The translations under genes were made by a program, and so were the position numbers. A stretch of 64,000 bases of DNA, from the NCBI RefSeq assembly GCF_051622035.1, contig NC_135356.1, positions 15,238,079 through 15,302,078 on the forward strand, written 5' to 3'. Positions 31,600-43,924 of this stretch are shown one piece after another. The stretch's first letter is position 1; the number at the start of each line of letters is the position of its first letter. The DNA is from Arctopsyche grandis (lineage: Eukaryota; Arthropoda; Insecta; Trichoptera; Hydropsychidae). The notes beneath the pieces were generated by a model. It was not told the DNA's origin. It worked only from the letters and a program-made list of their open reading frames with translations, and made no database searches.

Positions 31600-33390
31600 A
31601 CTATCCATTTCAATTTACTAGTCCGAGTGATGTTGTCACGAAAACCTAAGCTCTCCACCTAACCTGGTATGTAACCTTGATTAGTTAGAATGTGATTCGC
31701 CATTTGAATCAACGTGTATTAGACGGAATATATTACAGCTGAAAATAAACTTCGACTATAACGGCAGTTGATACCAGGTCAGATGGAATTAGATGTCAAA
31801 ATGTATTACTACTGGAAGATACATATCAGCTGTAACATATGCACTGGTGCGCTAGCGTCTACTGATGAGCACAAATTCAATTTTATCACAACTTGCTTGA
31901 TATTTTGTTAAATAATTGGCTTTCTCATTAGAACATGCAAACAAAATGTTTTTTTATATATTTATTTGCTAGATTGAAGTTTTGTTATTTTCAAAAATAA
32001 CTTATAATATAATTTTTTTTAATTTATAACTCGTATATAAGATGTCTCAAAGTTTTAGGCTGTTATTATGATTTAATTTATTTTTTATCAATTCTATTAA
32101 GTGAATGGATCAATGTAGTTAATGTGTTGTTACAGGGTAAGTCGTATCTATTTATATAAATGTATTCAAAATATAAAAATATAATATTACCTATTTGAAA
32201 TATAATATATTGTATTCAAAATATTATAATATAATGTATTAACAATGCATTCAAAATATTCATTAATAATTTAATATAATATTATACATCGTATACTTCT
32301 ATGAATCGTTAAATATAATTTTATTTATTTTTTATATAAATTAAAATTGTAATGAAAAATTAATTTTATTTTTACTCATTGTGGCTGTATTACTTTGGGT
32401 TTTAAACCACTTTTTAGATTTACTATAAGTAAATGTAAACGTAAGAATATGCTTACATATATGTACTTTTGTCTAAATATTGGTCCTCTATTGTTGAGAT
32501 AAGCAAATATTATTGTTAAATAATAAGTCTATTTCTCTTACAGTCTATGTATGCCACATTTGAATCCAAAATGTGGCATAAAAAGTTTGCCAAAGATTAA
32601 ATTAGTATTATTTAAGGTTAAATGTGATCTAAAAGTTTAAGAAAACTTTTCCCGTCAGCATCTTTATAATTACATATCAAAACTCGTCTTAAAAAAAACT
32701 GTATTTTATTTCCTCAAATTACGGATCTCTAATTATAATTATTAAACGTTTTTATTTAACATTCATTTATAGTTCCATGGTTTATGTGGACAAGGATTTT
32801 GATACATTGAACTAGTTCTCTTGAAATTTTGCAAACAAATATTTCCCATGATGATACAGTACTCGATTTTGAATCGAGTTGACCTCCCCCCACCCCAAAA
32901 GTATTAACTATAATTGATGTAATGAACCTAAATATGAATGTTGTATAAGTGTTGTCTGTTTACTTGGTTACCATATTTATTGATTAACATTCACTATTTG
33001 TATTACAGTATGTGAATGTATATGAATATTTGAAAACAATGTAACTTATATGTATTTAATGTGATTTATTCTATCTGATGATCATTAGATCTGGAACAAT
33101 TCCTAAATAAAAATTATTGAAAAATTTCTAGTTTTCATTATTCCCTTTTAGTATCTTACATTTATTTATATTAGCACTTTGTATGCGGGTGATATTTCAA
33201 TTGCTCATTGAAATATCACCTGACAGCGGGCGATTTTGATCGAAAAAATCGTAAACTGAAGGAAAATTTCAAAATATTTCAAAAAATTTTTGAAAACTTT
33301 TATAAATGTTTTTAAATTGAACATAGCTTTCAAACCTATCGACTGATTCAAATAAAATTAAAATTAAAATTCTGATGATAATTTAGCACC
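31600..33390. other. Intergenic AT-rich region
   Basis: No gene, no recognisable element ends. Short local duplications of the ATTCAAAATATAATAT type occur at 32165-32290. Confidence 0.45.
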
Positions 33391-33397
33391 TCATAAT

Positions 33398-33499
33398 TAG
33401 AGGTAGGATAGTCACAGTGCTATCCATTGTTCGGCAAACCCTTAACAATGCATTTACAACCTTTGAACAATACACGGCCCCCTCAGGCTCCGGCGACTA
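33398..33499. mobile_element. Foldback MITE family M, copy b
   Basis: Starts TAGAGGTAGGATAGTCACAG and ends CCTCAGGCTCCGGCGACTA, the reverse orientation of copy f. Flanks are CTCATAAT and CTTATAAT, an 8-bp duplication with one change. Confidence 0.8.
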
Positions 33500-33507
33500 C
33501 TTATAAT

Positions 33508-34470
33508 CACTCGATTAGTATTCCTAAAAAGGGGCTACCAACCTTTTTTATACAACACATTTTTTTAAGTGAGGAAAAAAATTTAAAATATTCTAATCAT
33601 CTTATGATATAAATTATAGCCAAATTTAAAATATAATAATTTTTGGACAGGGGTGACTAACCTTTTTTTATACAAAGAGATTTTATAAGTGAGGAAAAAA
33701 TCTAAAAATATTCCCACTGTCTTTATTATATAAATGATTGCAAAATTTAAAACATAATAATTTTTGGACAGGGGTGACCAACCTTTTTTTATACAATGAA
33801 ATTTTTAAAGAGAGAAAAAATCTAAAAATATTCCCATCATCTTTATCATATAAATTATTGCAAAATTTAAAATATTATAATTTTTGGACAGGGGTAACCA
33901 ACTTTTTTTTTATACAACAAAGTTTTTAAAGTGAGGAAAAAATCTAAAAATATTCCCATTGTCTTGATGATATAAATGGTTGCAAAATTTAAAATATAAT
34001 AATTAAAGCCCGGATAACCAAGGTGCCGTTCATTGTTCAAATGTTGTAAATGCATTGTTTAAGGGTTGCCGAACCTTTTTTACAAAGCATTTACAACAAT
34101 TGAACAATGAGCGGCACCTTGGCTATCCGTACTCTAATAATAATTTTTGAACAGGGATAACCAATCTTTTTTATTCAAAGAAATTTTTAATGAGCGGAAA
34201 ATATCTAAAAATATTACCATCATCTTTATGTTATAAATGATTGCAAAATTTACAACATAATAATTTTTGGACAGGGGTGGCCAGCATTTTCATACACTAA
34301 ATTTCCAAAATGAGAATAAAATCTCAAAAAATTTTTATCGTCTTTATGCTATACATCAATGATTGTAAAATAATAGTACAGTAATTTTTCAGACAGACAA
34401 CTTTTTTTTATACAACAAAATTTTTAAAAATTGTTCATTTGTGTTACATTTAGTATGTTTCAATAATAAT
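33508..34470. repeat. Satellite-like tandem repeat, about 120 bp, seven copies
   Basis: Units share TTTTTGGACAGGGGTGACCA, a TTTTTTTATACAA block, AGTGAGGAAAAAATCTAAAA, ATATTCCCAT and TAAATTATTGCAAAATTTAA. Unit starts near 33645, 33767, 33887, 34153 and 34271 give spacings of 118-125 bp after removing a MITE at 34004-34136. The outer units are more diverged. Confidence 0.85.
34004..34136. mobile_element. Foldback MITE family M, copy c, inside the satellite
   Basis: Starts TAAAGCCCGGATAACC and ends GGCTATCCGTACTCTA, strongly foldback. It is flanked by a perfect 8-bp duplication ATAATAAT (33996-34003 and 34137-34144) within a satellite unit. Confidence 0.85.
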
Positions 34471-34485
34471 AAAAAAAAAAATTGG

Positions 34486-35573
34486 ATGTGACCAACCCAT
34501 GACTTTATCTATGCATCTGAGGAATATAATTAGTTTAAAAAAAAAAATCGCTTAATGCCACACATTGGTTGTGAGAAAGTTTTCGATACACTTTGAGTGT
34601 TAACGCAGAGAAAAACAAATTGAGCGCAAATGTATGGAAACTTGCACAAGACAAAAGTTCTACTTCTGGTTGTCGGATTTCGTTCAATATTTTTTTATCA
34701 CTTAAAATCACGATCAGTATTATACACATTAAATATCAAGAAAATGAAAATAATTTAAGAGGTCAAAATAAAATAATGAAATATTGTTTAAAAAAAAAAT
34801 ACAACTTCCGGTTTACGAATTCTGACCAAAACCTAATCAGCTCTTAGTTAGTATATAAAGAATATAAATAGAAATTTTCAGCTGGATACGTTCTAGGGTG
34901 TGGACAAAATCGTGGCGACAACATTTTTGACCTTTCTAAGAGTAAAAAACCCCACTTCCAGTTTATTAAATTTTGTGATTTTTTTTATTTTCATCACATT
35001 GATACAAGAATTATACTTGAATTTTTTTGTGAAGAACACATGTTTAAAGAGTTGAAAAAAATAGTGGGGGATGCTTACCAAATTCTATAAATAACTTGGT
35101 ATTACGCTTAAACTTCTAGACATGAAATTTCAGTTCAATAAACCAAAAGCCTCTATTCTCTAGAGTAAAATTACTACTTCCGGTTCAGATAAAAATATTT
35201 AAAAAATATAAAGTTATAAAGATTATTTCTATTACATTTAAAAAATTTTCAGCTCGATTCAGTTAGCGGTTTGGGAGATAATTGAATTCAAAAACTGAAA
35301 AAGAGAGGATACCTATAAGGGGAGTTACCATTTCCGGTCAACTTAAAAATTTGAAACAAATTAACGTCGTATCGATAAGAATTTCAGTTTCAATTTAAGT
35401 TTCAGTTCGATAGAACTAACGGCGTTCAAAAAATCCCCAAAATACACAGGTTCACACACATTTTTTACTAGATCAATAAAACGTGATCACTGTTCGAGTT
35501 CAAATCTCGTGTTCGAATTTTCGCATGATCACAAAACTTCATCTATTGTTACTACATACATAGATAAAGTAAA
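34486..35573. repeat. Repeat family Y, copy 2 (reverse orientation)
   Basis: Begins GGATGTGACCAACCCATGAC with TTTATCTATG and ends ACTACATACATAGATAAAGT. Contains several CTTCCGGTT motifs and the GATCATGCGAAAATTCGAAC block in reverse complement. It is the longest copy, with no coding potential seen. Confidence 0.6.
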
Positions 35574-36015
35574 AAAAGTGGATAGTTCTGTTGATCTTTG
35601 ATTCCATATTTACATATCTACCTACATATGTATGTACATACATATTGAAAATTCGTCACATAGGAAAATTGCTGTACAGAAAACTTCCGAAATATTGCTC
35701 AGAATATGCTTTTTTAACAAGATTTTTTCTATTATCAGACTTTACGGACTCATATGTCCGTATGAACATGCTAGTTCATATGTCTAGTCGATAGTAATAA
35801 AAATCTCGTAAAAATAGCATTTGTTAAGTAATATTTGCGAAATGCGCGCGCGATTTTCGTAGCGGCGCTTATCCTGGTAGCGATTCACATTTGGGATGTA
35901 ATCACCGAACCATATAATACATGCTTCGAGTGTCGGAAATCATGCTATTGTTTCTGTGATCAGTTGAAATTCATCTTATATTATTTAAAAAAATATATTT
36001 AACATGGCTACACGG

Positions 36016-36225
36016 TTCGGTGATTATTCCGCAAAAATCGATCTCGCGCACGTCACTAAAATCTCGATCTCGATAAATAAAATCTCGATCTCGATAAATA
36101 AAATCTTGAAATATTGTACTAACGAAATATTGTACTAACGAGAACTCGAGTGCCAGATATTCCGTGATCGAGATTTTAGTGACTCGCGCGAAATTGCTTT
36201 TTGCGGAATAATCCGCTTACCAGCT
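36016..36225. repeat. Inverted-repeat element, TTATTCCGCAAAAA ends
   Basis: The left arm has GATTATTCCGCAAAAATCG, CGCGC and GTCACTAAAATCTCGATC. The right arm carries their reverse complement ending TTGCGGAATAATCC. Near-copies of the inner sequence occur at about 37010-37080, and TAATCACCGAACCA recurs at 35904 and 37068. Probably a MITE; no duplication assigned. Confidence 0.5.
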
Positions 36226-36283
36226 ACACCTATGGCCAAATTTTTACATATTTTACTATTTATTTTTACGTACATAGATACAT

Positions 36284-36327
36284 ACCAGGAAGGCCTAAAA
36301 GCTAAATCCTAATGCGCCTTCTTGGCC
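36284..36327 (-). repeat. LINE 3' hairpin, CCAGGAAGGC stem type
   Basis: ACCAGGAAGGC pairs with GCCTTCTTGG around a loop that ends CTAATGCG. It is a 3' terminal hairpin of a LINE in minus orientation, the same family as 56649-56692. Confidence 0.5.
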
Positions 36328-36429
36328 AATTATGTACAAACAGTGCAGCATTTTTATTACTTAAATCGCTGAATTTCGAAATGCTGAAAATCTCGAAAAT
36401 AACTATTTATTAGTTAATCCATACAGACG

Positions 36430-36780
36430 GCTATGGATTTATTTATTTTAAAGTTCAGACCATTGTGGCATTACAGGAATTCATAATGCGCCACAATGGT
36501 CAAAAAATATAACGTAAAAAAAACAAAATAACAATTATACATAAATTAATACATAACGAAAATAATATACTAATCAATTATACATAAAAAATAAATTTAT
36601 AAATACATTTAAACATAAACATAAATACATTTGTACATATGTAAACATAAATATGTACATCCATACATAAACATAAATAAAACAAAAGCATGTAATAATA
36701 ACAGATAACGTAAAATATCAAATATAAAATATAACATTTAAACTTGTGCATACATTTTATTGTACATAAATCAAATTTAG
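36430..36780 (-). mobile_element. LINE 3' end, minus strand, hairpin GACCATTGTGG
   Basis: In minus orientation there is 3' untranslated AT-rich sequence, then a hairpin (36458-36501; GACCATTGTGGC/GCCACAATGGTC on the sense strand) and a TAAATAAATA tail. It is the same type as the ends at 15561 and 1361. No coding part remains. Confidence 0.6.
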
Positions 36781-36782
36781 AT

Positions 36783-37146
36783 AGTGGTGACAAAGTGGGT
36801 AGGATGGTTTTTTGCCAATTTAATGGAAGAATCGTTTTAACAATGAAATCGTTGGAAAACTCTGATAGGAAACGATCGTATCATATCCAAGGGTAATGGA
36901 CTATTCGTCACAATGCGGTGGTCATAAAGACAATTTTTGGCATGAAAATCGTGAATACACAATATTTGGCACTCAAGTTCTCGTTAGTATGATAGTTATC
37001 GTTAGTATGAGGGACTTATCGGCTGCCAGATGTTCCGTTATAGAGATTTTAGTGACTTTGTGACCAGTAATCACCGAACCATATCCAAGATCTGGCCAGC
37101 AATACCCGGTCAGGGATCAAACCCATGACTCCACAGCTAGCATTTT
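36783..37146 (-). mobile_element. tRNA-derived SINE family S, copy 1
   Basis: In minus orientation, box-B-like GGTTTGATCCCTGACC lies at the 5' side and is followed by body sequence (TGGCCAGATCTTGGATAT) and a 3' end with CACTTTGTCACCACTAT. Similar copies lie at 40497, 53683, 57026 and 63487. The head is degenerate. Confidence 0.5.
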
Positions 37147-37209
37147 TTTTTTTTTTTTTTTTTTTTTTTACATATATACCAGGAAGGCCTTACAGGAAAA
37201 TCCCAACGC

Positions 37210-38832
37210 TAGCCACTGAGTTATATTACAGGTATATAATTGTGATAAGGGAAATTATATGTCAGACATTTTATCATCAAAAAGCGCTGTAGCATGGTCA
37301 GTATAGCAGCATTCTATGAGTATTTTTGAATTATTTCATACTGTATGAATTTACCGGTCCATTTTTAGGCCATTTACCGATAATGAACTTCCTAATGCTT
37401 GATAGATATATGGCTGCCTAATGGCTGTCTTATCGATTCGTCAAGTGTCAAATCGAATCGAATGGTCCATTTCAGACATTCGTTGTGAATCTGTCACAGA
37501 GGATTCATCATAGGCGCTATATCGTCTTGACGCGAAATAATTCCCGTCCTATGGGACGGCACCGAAGTAAAATATGTACCGTCTATCTAAATATATACCT
37601 ATTACAAGATAATAATAATGTTACATCCGTTTCATTGTTATTTGGGACTCACTGAGGGGGGGAGATGGGGTTCGTTCTCTAGGGATGCGTCGCAAAAGAG
37701 ACGACACTTGGGAGGATGAATGTCAGGATATTCCATCAAGACGTTCGTAATAGGAAGTCGACGGATGATACATGCGTGCAGAGACCATTTTTCGATGAAA
37801 ACAATTGGAGAACGAGCGGCAGGTCCTACAGAATAGTGAGTTTAATTATAATTTTAGGTACTTAGGTAATAGTTAAAATGAAGTAAATGAGTTCGGTTAG
37901 ATCAGAGATACATATTCAGTTGAAATTGACTTTGATAATCAAGTTGCCAACTTGCGAGCAATTTGGTCAGTGACTTAGTAGCGCGACCGGATCAAATTTA
38001 TGCAGTTGTATGGAGCATGCCATACCGGGCAGTTCATTGGTTGCCCAAGTAATAAAATCGGCCGAAAATTTATCTTGTTGTATTAAGGGGGTGTTACACT
38101 CAGCAACTACATGGTGAAAAAACTATGAATACGTGTGACTGTATCGTCACATATTGGAAACTCTAGGTATGAGTGAGCAGATTTGAGAGACTAAGAGTGA
38201 CTACGAGCAACTAGTTTGGGCGACTTAAGTTGTCGAACAAGTCACTTGCAAATTGCCCAGAGTGACTCTAACTTTGTGCTCTAACCCCTACTTCATCTAT
38301 TGATAACACTGAGCAACAAAAAGTATTACCGGAGCGGAGACACCAATTTTTATTAAGTTTGACTCACTGAATTCGCATATGAAAATGATTTTTGTTGGCT
38401 TGCTATTTATTGCTTAAGAGATATGAGCGTTTAAAAGAATGAGAAATTTTTTACAGATTCTTGGCTTTTGCAGTCTTTAATTCAAATTCTAGTATTGTGC
38501 TAAAAATGAGTATTGAAATCAATAGTCAGATATTTTTTTTATTGATTGTAAATTTTTCACATATCCACGTTTATAAGGGTTGATTTATTAACGTGGTATC
38601 ATAAGGAGGAAAACACACTGAATGGTACGTGGTATGTGTTTTTTTTGGATACTTTTAAACATGCGAAAAAAACGCATCACCTCTAGCCATATATGTACAC
38701 GGCACACAGTCCCAAAAATCACCCCCGGAGTGTTTTCGGTGATATTTTATGTTGCTTGACAGTGATCGATAACGGTGAATCCCCATATTTAAAGAAATAT
38801 AGGAGAAACATATGCGATTTTAATAGTTAAAT
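37210..38832. other. Intergenic, complex sequence without a recognised gene
   Basis: No long open frame and no clear terminal repeats. A LINE-hairpin-like ACCAGGAAGGCCTTACAGG occurs at the left border (37177). Composition at 37480-38300 is more balanced than average for the window, but nothing can be assigned. Confidence 0.4.
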
Positions 38833-39979
38833 CAGCGGTTTCCAAACTGGGAGGCGCGGACTATTGCCAGGGGAGGCGCCAAAACTTTTTAATAAAAAAA
38901 ATAATTTTCATACCATAATATCTACAAATAAATAAAACTTCATATCGTAGCTTAACAGTAAAAATTCAATGCATGAATGTTTATTTTTATTTTTCTTTCA
39001 TTTTTATATGCACATTTAATTAGCAACCTTTCTCGAAGAAAACCTCTCGATAATTTAATTGTTAAACTTGCTTATTTGGTTGAAATTTTTGGGAAATTGA
39101 GGGGTTTAAATAAATCAATGCAGGGATCAAAAATACATCCACTTGTTCAAAAAGACAAAGTAAAAGCTTTCATTAAAAAGTTGAAGTTATGGAAATTAAA
39201 TTTACAAAAGAATGAATTGGATGTGTTTTCACTTTCCAAAGATTTCTGGGCCACAGCCAATATTGAAGCAAGTAAAAAATCTTTTTATTGACCTCTTGGA
39301 TGGTTTAGTGCTGCATTTTTCCAATTATTTCAAAGACCGTGATTTCTCAAAGTTTTTGTGTATACAGAATCCATTAAACTACAATGAAGAAGACGAACTC
39401 GAACTGACAACCATCGAAAAAGAAAAATTGATAGAATTATCATGCGATAGCTCACTAAAAAAAAAGTTTCAAAATGAAACCATAATTAAATTTTGGATGA
39501 ATCTTAGTGGAGAGTATGAATCTTTGTATTGCAAAGCAATGCAAGTGTTTCTACCGTTTGTAACGTCTTATTTATGCGAAACGGGCTTTTCGGCACTAGC
39601 TGCAATGAAAACTAAATATTGAGTCAGGTCAATAGTCGCAAAGGAGTTACGAGTGGCACTCTTCATATTGCCTCCAAGATTTGATAAAATTTGTGCCAAT
39701 AAACAACAACATCATTCGCATTAAATTTTGATGTGTTAGATGTAGTTTAATTAGTAATTTAATATAATAATAAATATACGTGTTCGTATAAATTTATGTT
39801 ATAGCAAAACCTTTTTATTTTTCTGTCTATTGTAGTGTTCAGTATTTTTTTTTAAATAAAGGTTTATTATTTAAAACGTGTCTATATTATTATATATATT
39901 AAAAAATAAAAGGTAAGGAAGCGCGGAAAAAAAATTTTTTTTTAGGGAGGCGTAGTAGCATAAAGTTTGGGAACCGCTG
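38833..39979 (+). mobile_element. hAT element with decayed transposase, 8-bp duplication
   Basis: Ends are CAGCGGTTTCCAAACT and AGTTTGGGAACCGCTG. The duplication AGTTAAAT is perfect (38825-38832 and 39980-39987). The interior is 1147 bp and contains the C-terminal half of a transposase in two frames. Confidence 0.9.
38977..39622 (+). pseudogene. hAT transposase fragment (ZBED5/Buster-like)
   Basis: The first frame (to 39291) reads LVEIFGKLRGLNKSMQGS, then KDKVKAFIKKLKLWKLNLQ. The second frame (39212-39622) continues with FKDRDFSKFLCIQNP and LPFVTSYLCETGFSALAAMK. The L-N-x-S-x-Q-G and C-E-x-G-F-S-A-L blocks are typical of the ZBED5/SCAND3-like hAT transposases. A frameshift at about 39270 and loss of the N-terminal half, including the zinc finger, make it inactive. 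Confidence 0.85.
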
Positions 39980-39987
39980 AGTTAAAT

Positions 39988-42065
39988 AGTTCAATTTTGA
40001 TAATTGCATAAGATTATAAGTTGTACGCGATTAAATACTTGTAATTTTAGCTGCATTTATTTGTTTTTATTTTTGGTGTCCCAAAAAAAATCATGAAAAT
40101 TCAGACTAAAATAACATTTTTTAATCAAAATTTCTACAAAAGCAATTAGTATGTTTGGAAAATTTTTATTGAAATATTTTTAAATATATCTCTCCCAATA
40201 ATATATATTTAAAAGTTGATCATTATTGTTGATTGATTAATCATTATTAAATTGATTGTGCTTTTATCAACTCATTTTAAATAAGGCTTAATCGAAATAT
40301 TAATTTTCACTTTTCATAAAAACATAATGTATTTTATTTATTGCGATAATAATTATAAACGAATGATTTTCAACTATGACTCTTTCTCTATGTTTTGGTT
40401 TGAAAAAGTTTTAAGTAGTTTTTCTAAGTAGCCTACCTTTCTAAATAACATCTTGTTTATCTTCAAAAATTTCGTTTGTCTTCATCTGATTATATTCAAA
40501 TGGTGACAAATGCGGATAGGTTGCCAATTTGTTTAAAACCAACTTTTCGAAAATGATAAATTATCAATCTCGGCCAGGGATTAAGCACATGACCTCTCAG
40601 TTGATAGTATTATACGCTAACCACTGAACGATGCTACTGGTTTATGTTTTGGATATTTAAAGTTGAATAAATCGAAGTTTTATATAAAACTATTATAGCT
40701 GATTATACATATCATATATATAAAGACGGTAATCTGTGTGTATGTGTGTGTGTGGGTGTGTGTGTGTGTGTCCTTACTCTCGCCGAACATAATGAATGAA
40801 TCAATAAAAATCGATAAATTCATTGTATATAAAATATTCATATTTAATTACTAGGTACATGTCTACATATGGTATATACATATGTATAAACTATGTAGTA
40901 GGTATTAGTAGAATTCCATATTATGTACTTATTTAACAATGGACTTAACGTTTTATGTTTAGGTAATTTTTTTTATAAACACCGTTTGTGTCATTGTAAA
41001 TCTCCATTATGATTAAAGGACGAAGGATGATAATGTCAAATTACAGTATACATTTCAACAGAGATGAAAGTAAGAAAGCAAAAGAAAACCTATTTGCCCT
41101 AATCATCTTCCGTCCTTTAATTATGAGATCCGCACATTAAGCGATTTATCGGTAAATTTTTCTGTTGTCGGGATAGCTGCTTATTACATTTGAGTCGTAT
41201 AAAGTGATTTTATTACGACAAATTGTTCAACTTTGATTGGTTATTTCGATTCGTAGAATTTTTGATGGTGAATATTTTTTTTGTCAAATGCAATCACAGT
41301 AAAACCAGCTTGCTTACTAAATATTCATAATATCATTAGGGTCTCTGAAAGATCTGTTACCTACTTACTATCTATTAATTTAGATGAATCTTCGCAGTTG
41401 ATGTTGCGACTGATTTCAAATATGGCCCGTTCTTAAGCCGTCATACTTAAAAAAATGGTTCGATAAAGTAATTATGGATTAAATCTTTAAAATAAAAAAA
41501 TGTCTGCGGCGCAACTTAGTAGTATTTGAATATATTTTGACATATGGATAATATATACATTAAGAGAAATCAAAAGTTTTTTCTAGCCTAGGGCGCATGC
41601 CTTTTCTGTTTTTATATTTAGGCTTTTCCTCGCGGATGACCGCTATAGAAGTTATGTGTAAAATGCCAATAGCACAAATGGCCTGAATCACTGTGTAAAA
41701 AAAATACTTCAGGCGTGATTCACTATTTAAAAAAAACTTCAGTTCACAAATGTCAATTGACATATTTAGTCACTTGAATAAATATTAATATATATGTATG
41801 TATTGTACAAATTCACTAAAAAAATACTGCGACAGTTGCCGTGGTCAAAAGGGGACTATGGTATTTTCAATATTCTAAAATAAATTCCCCCTCATGAAAA
41901 TATCCAGAATTACTGTTTTATCGGGACTTGGAATAGTCTTGTTTTCATTTAAATCTGGCTCTGTCGGAGTTCTATCTTTATTTTTCAACATTTTCACGCA
42001 CTGTGGACTATAGTCCACAGCCTGTGGCCAGTGAACAATTAAAAAATCGATAACTTAGCCTGTTT
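39988..42065. other. Intergenic AT-rich region with a SINE and a TG-rich microsatellite
   Basis: Holds the SINE at 40497-40642 and a GT-rich simple repeat at 40735-40770. The GT-rich repeat is followed by GCCGAACATAATGAATGAAT, similar in reverse to 52560-52600. No gene is seen. Confidence 0.45.
40497..40642 (-). mobile_element. tRNA-derived SINE family S, copy 2 (degenerate)
   Basis: Body elements GGTTGCCAATTTG and CTCGGCCAGGGATTAAGCAC are followed by a box-A-like sequence CGCTAACCACTGAACGATGC in reverse orientation. Weaker match than the copies at 57 and 63 kb. Confidence 0.45.
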
Positions 42066-42073
42066 GTCATAAC

Positions 42074-42237
42074 TAAAGCCCGGATCCACAGCGCACCGTT
42101 TATTGTTCAATTGTTGTAAATGCTATTGTTCAATTGTTGTAAAAGGTTCGCCCATCCTTTTTTTTGTACTCTAGCTTTGTAAAAATATCCAAACCGCCCC
42201 GATTCCAGGAAAAAGCACTGTCTCTATCCGCAGTCTA
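42074..42237. mobile_element. Foldback MITE family M, copy d
   Basis: Starts TAAAGCCCGGATCCACAGCG and ends TCTATCCGCAGTCTA. It is flanked by GTCATAAC on both sides (42066-42073 and 42238-42245). It adjoins copy e, with which it shares the middle duplication. Confidence 0.8.
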
Positions 42238-42245
42238 GTCATAAC

Positions 42246-42389
42246 TAAAGCCCGGACCCAGAGGGTGCCGCGTATTGTCCAATTATTATAAATGCATTGT
42301 TAAAGGTTCGCCGAACGCTGTTTTTTTGGACTCTAGCTTTGTAAATAGAGCATAACCGCCCCGAAAAAGCACTGTCTATCCACAGTCTA
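42246..42389. mobile_element. Foldback MITE family M, copy e
   Basis: Starts TAAAGCCCGGACCCAGAGGG and ends TATCCACAGTCTA. It is flanked by GTCATAAC at 42238-42245 and 42390-42397, the same 8 bp used by copy d. Confidence 0.8.
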
Positions 42390-42599
42390 GTCATAACCCT
42401 TGTTCATAATTGCTCTACAGTTTACGACTCTTTACAGCAGTATTCCCGCACGCGGCCTGTTTATCGGTTTTTTTGTGAGATTTGGAGTGATGTAATTTAA
42501 AATACATATCAAATTGTAGGTTGGAATATGTTTTGCTGGCTTCCGGTTACTCATTCATAGCCGTTGATTAAAATAATATGTATGTTTTTTTTTTACAAT

Positions 42600-42985
42600 A
42601 CAATCATTTCGCGATTTGAATCGCTTTGAATATTATTATATTTGCAGTCCAAAACAATGCCCACCGGAAAACGGCAGTTAATCATTTGCCGGTGCGAATT
42701 CGAACGATAATTCACGCGGAAATGTGCACAAAAAGCCGCCATATTTACGGCCGGCCATAAAGTTAACAGCGCGGTTAAATGCGTAACTATTATGTCGCGT
42801 TAATCTTAATGTATTTATTTGCCGAATAACAAACAAACGCAAAAATGTTTTGGGAATCGCCGCAATTATTCTCCCAATCGGGTAATAGGACGTGCGGTCT
42901 TGAGACCTGAAATTATTCGACGTTGATTAAATACGATTAAAACGATCGCGGCTATTACGAGGAAATAGCAACAATCAATTTGGTT
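42600..42985. promoter_or_regulatory. Candidate conserved non-coding (enhancer-like) island
   Basis: About 380 bp of balanced, non-repetitive sequence without an open frame. It contains GGCCATAAAGTTAACAGCGC, TTAATCATTTGCCGG, CCATATTTACGGCC and GATTAAATACGATTAAAACG, words that resemble clustered homeodomain and Caudal-like sites. It contrasts with the decayed DNA around it. Inference from composition only. Confidence 0.35.
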
Positions 42986-43107
42986 CAAGTTTTTCCTCAT
43001 ACATACATTCGCTTAGCCACTATAATTTATAACCAGCGCACAATGTGAATATTCCATGCAAAAATTTTAAAAATGTAAAAAATCTATTATAAAAAATCTA
43101 AAATACT

Positions 43108-43175
43108 TGAAGATTTTCATTGAAACGGTTTCAACAAATTGGCAACGTTGACCTATTTACCAAATGTACCAAATG
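43108..43175 (+). repeat. SINE family S body fragment
   Basis: GATTTTCATTGAAACGGTTT with CAACAAATTGGCAACGTTGA matches the body of the SINE at 53683-53890. Head and tail are missing. Confidence 0.45.
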
Positions 43176-43924
43176 TCCTTGTACTTGCAGGTTGCTTGCT
43201 GCTGCCGATACGTGCCGACTAGGTATGAACAGAACTTTCATGAACAGACCTAGGTATGAATAGACCACGTTCACTGATCCAAAGCGTTCATCACTTCGAA
43301 ATGATGAATGAATGAATGTGTGTGTGCAGTGGCGGACTGGGCCTGAAATTAGTGCATGCCAGGAGTCAAAGGGGGCCCACCCAGGATTAAAAAATTTTGT
43401 CCCCCCCCCCCATATAACAAAATTTTCTTCTTTCCATCACGCTAAATATCAAGGATAAAAAATAAATAAAATTTTCAAAAATAGGAATAAACAAATTCAG
43501 GTACAAGAAAAATGGCAAAAGCAAAATATATCCATAAATTACATTGTATATTTCGTTTTAACCCTTGTCCCAGGTAAATAGAATGCATCATAAAAGAATG
43601 CGGCATAGAAGCGGCTTTTACTTTCGGTAAAAAACAATCAGAGACGTCATTTCAGCTTTTTCTTGGGGAGGGCAGGCAAAGATTGGTCAAATTGAAAATT
43701 TTTTTCCATAAATCTTCACATGGTCAACAAAAATCGACCATCAAACTGTGTCACTAAAAAACTATCAATTAACTTAATTTCTGCTGACTATCTATGTACA
43801 TACTTTATCTACATATGTACATAATGTACGTTATAACAATAAATAAAATTTTGGGATCATGCGATAATTCGAACTCAGAATCGACCACTGATCAAGTGTG
43901 CCTGAGTGTGTCTTTCTATTATTT

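Noticed and set aside
33508..34470. CRISPR-like array of regular repeats
   Set aside because: Units are contiguous tandem repeats of about 120 bp without unique spacers, in a eukaryotic genome.
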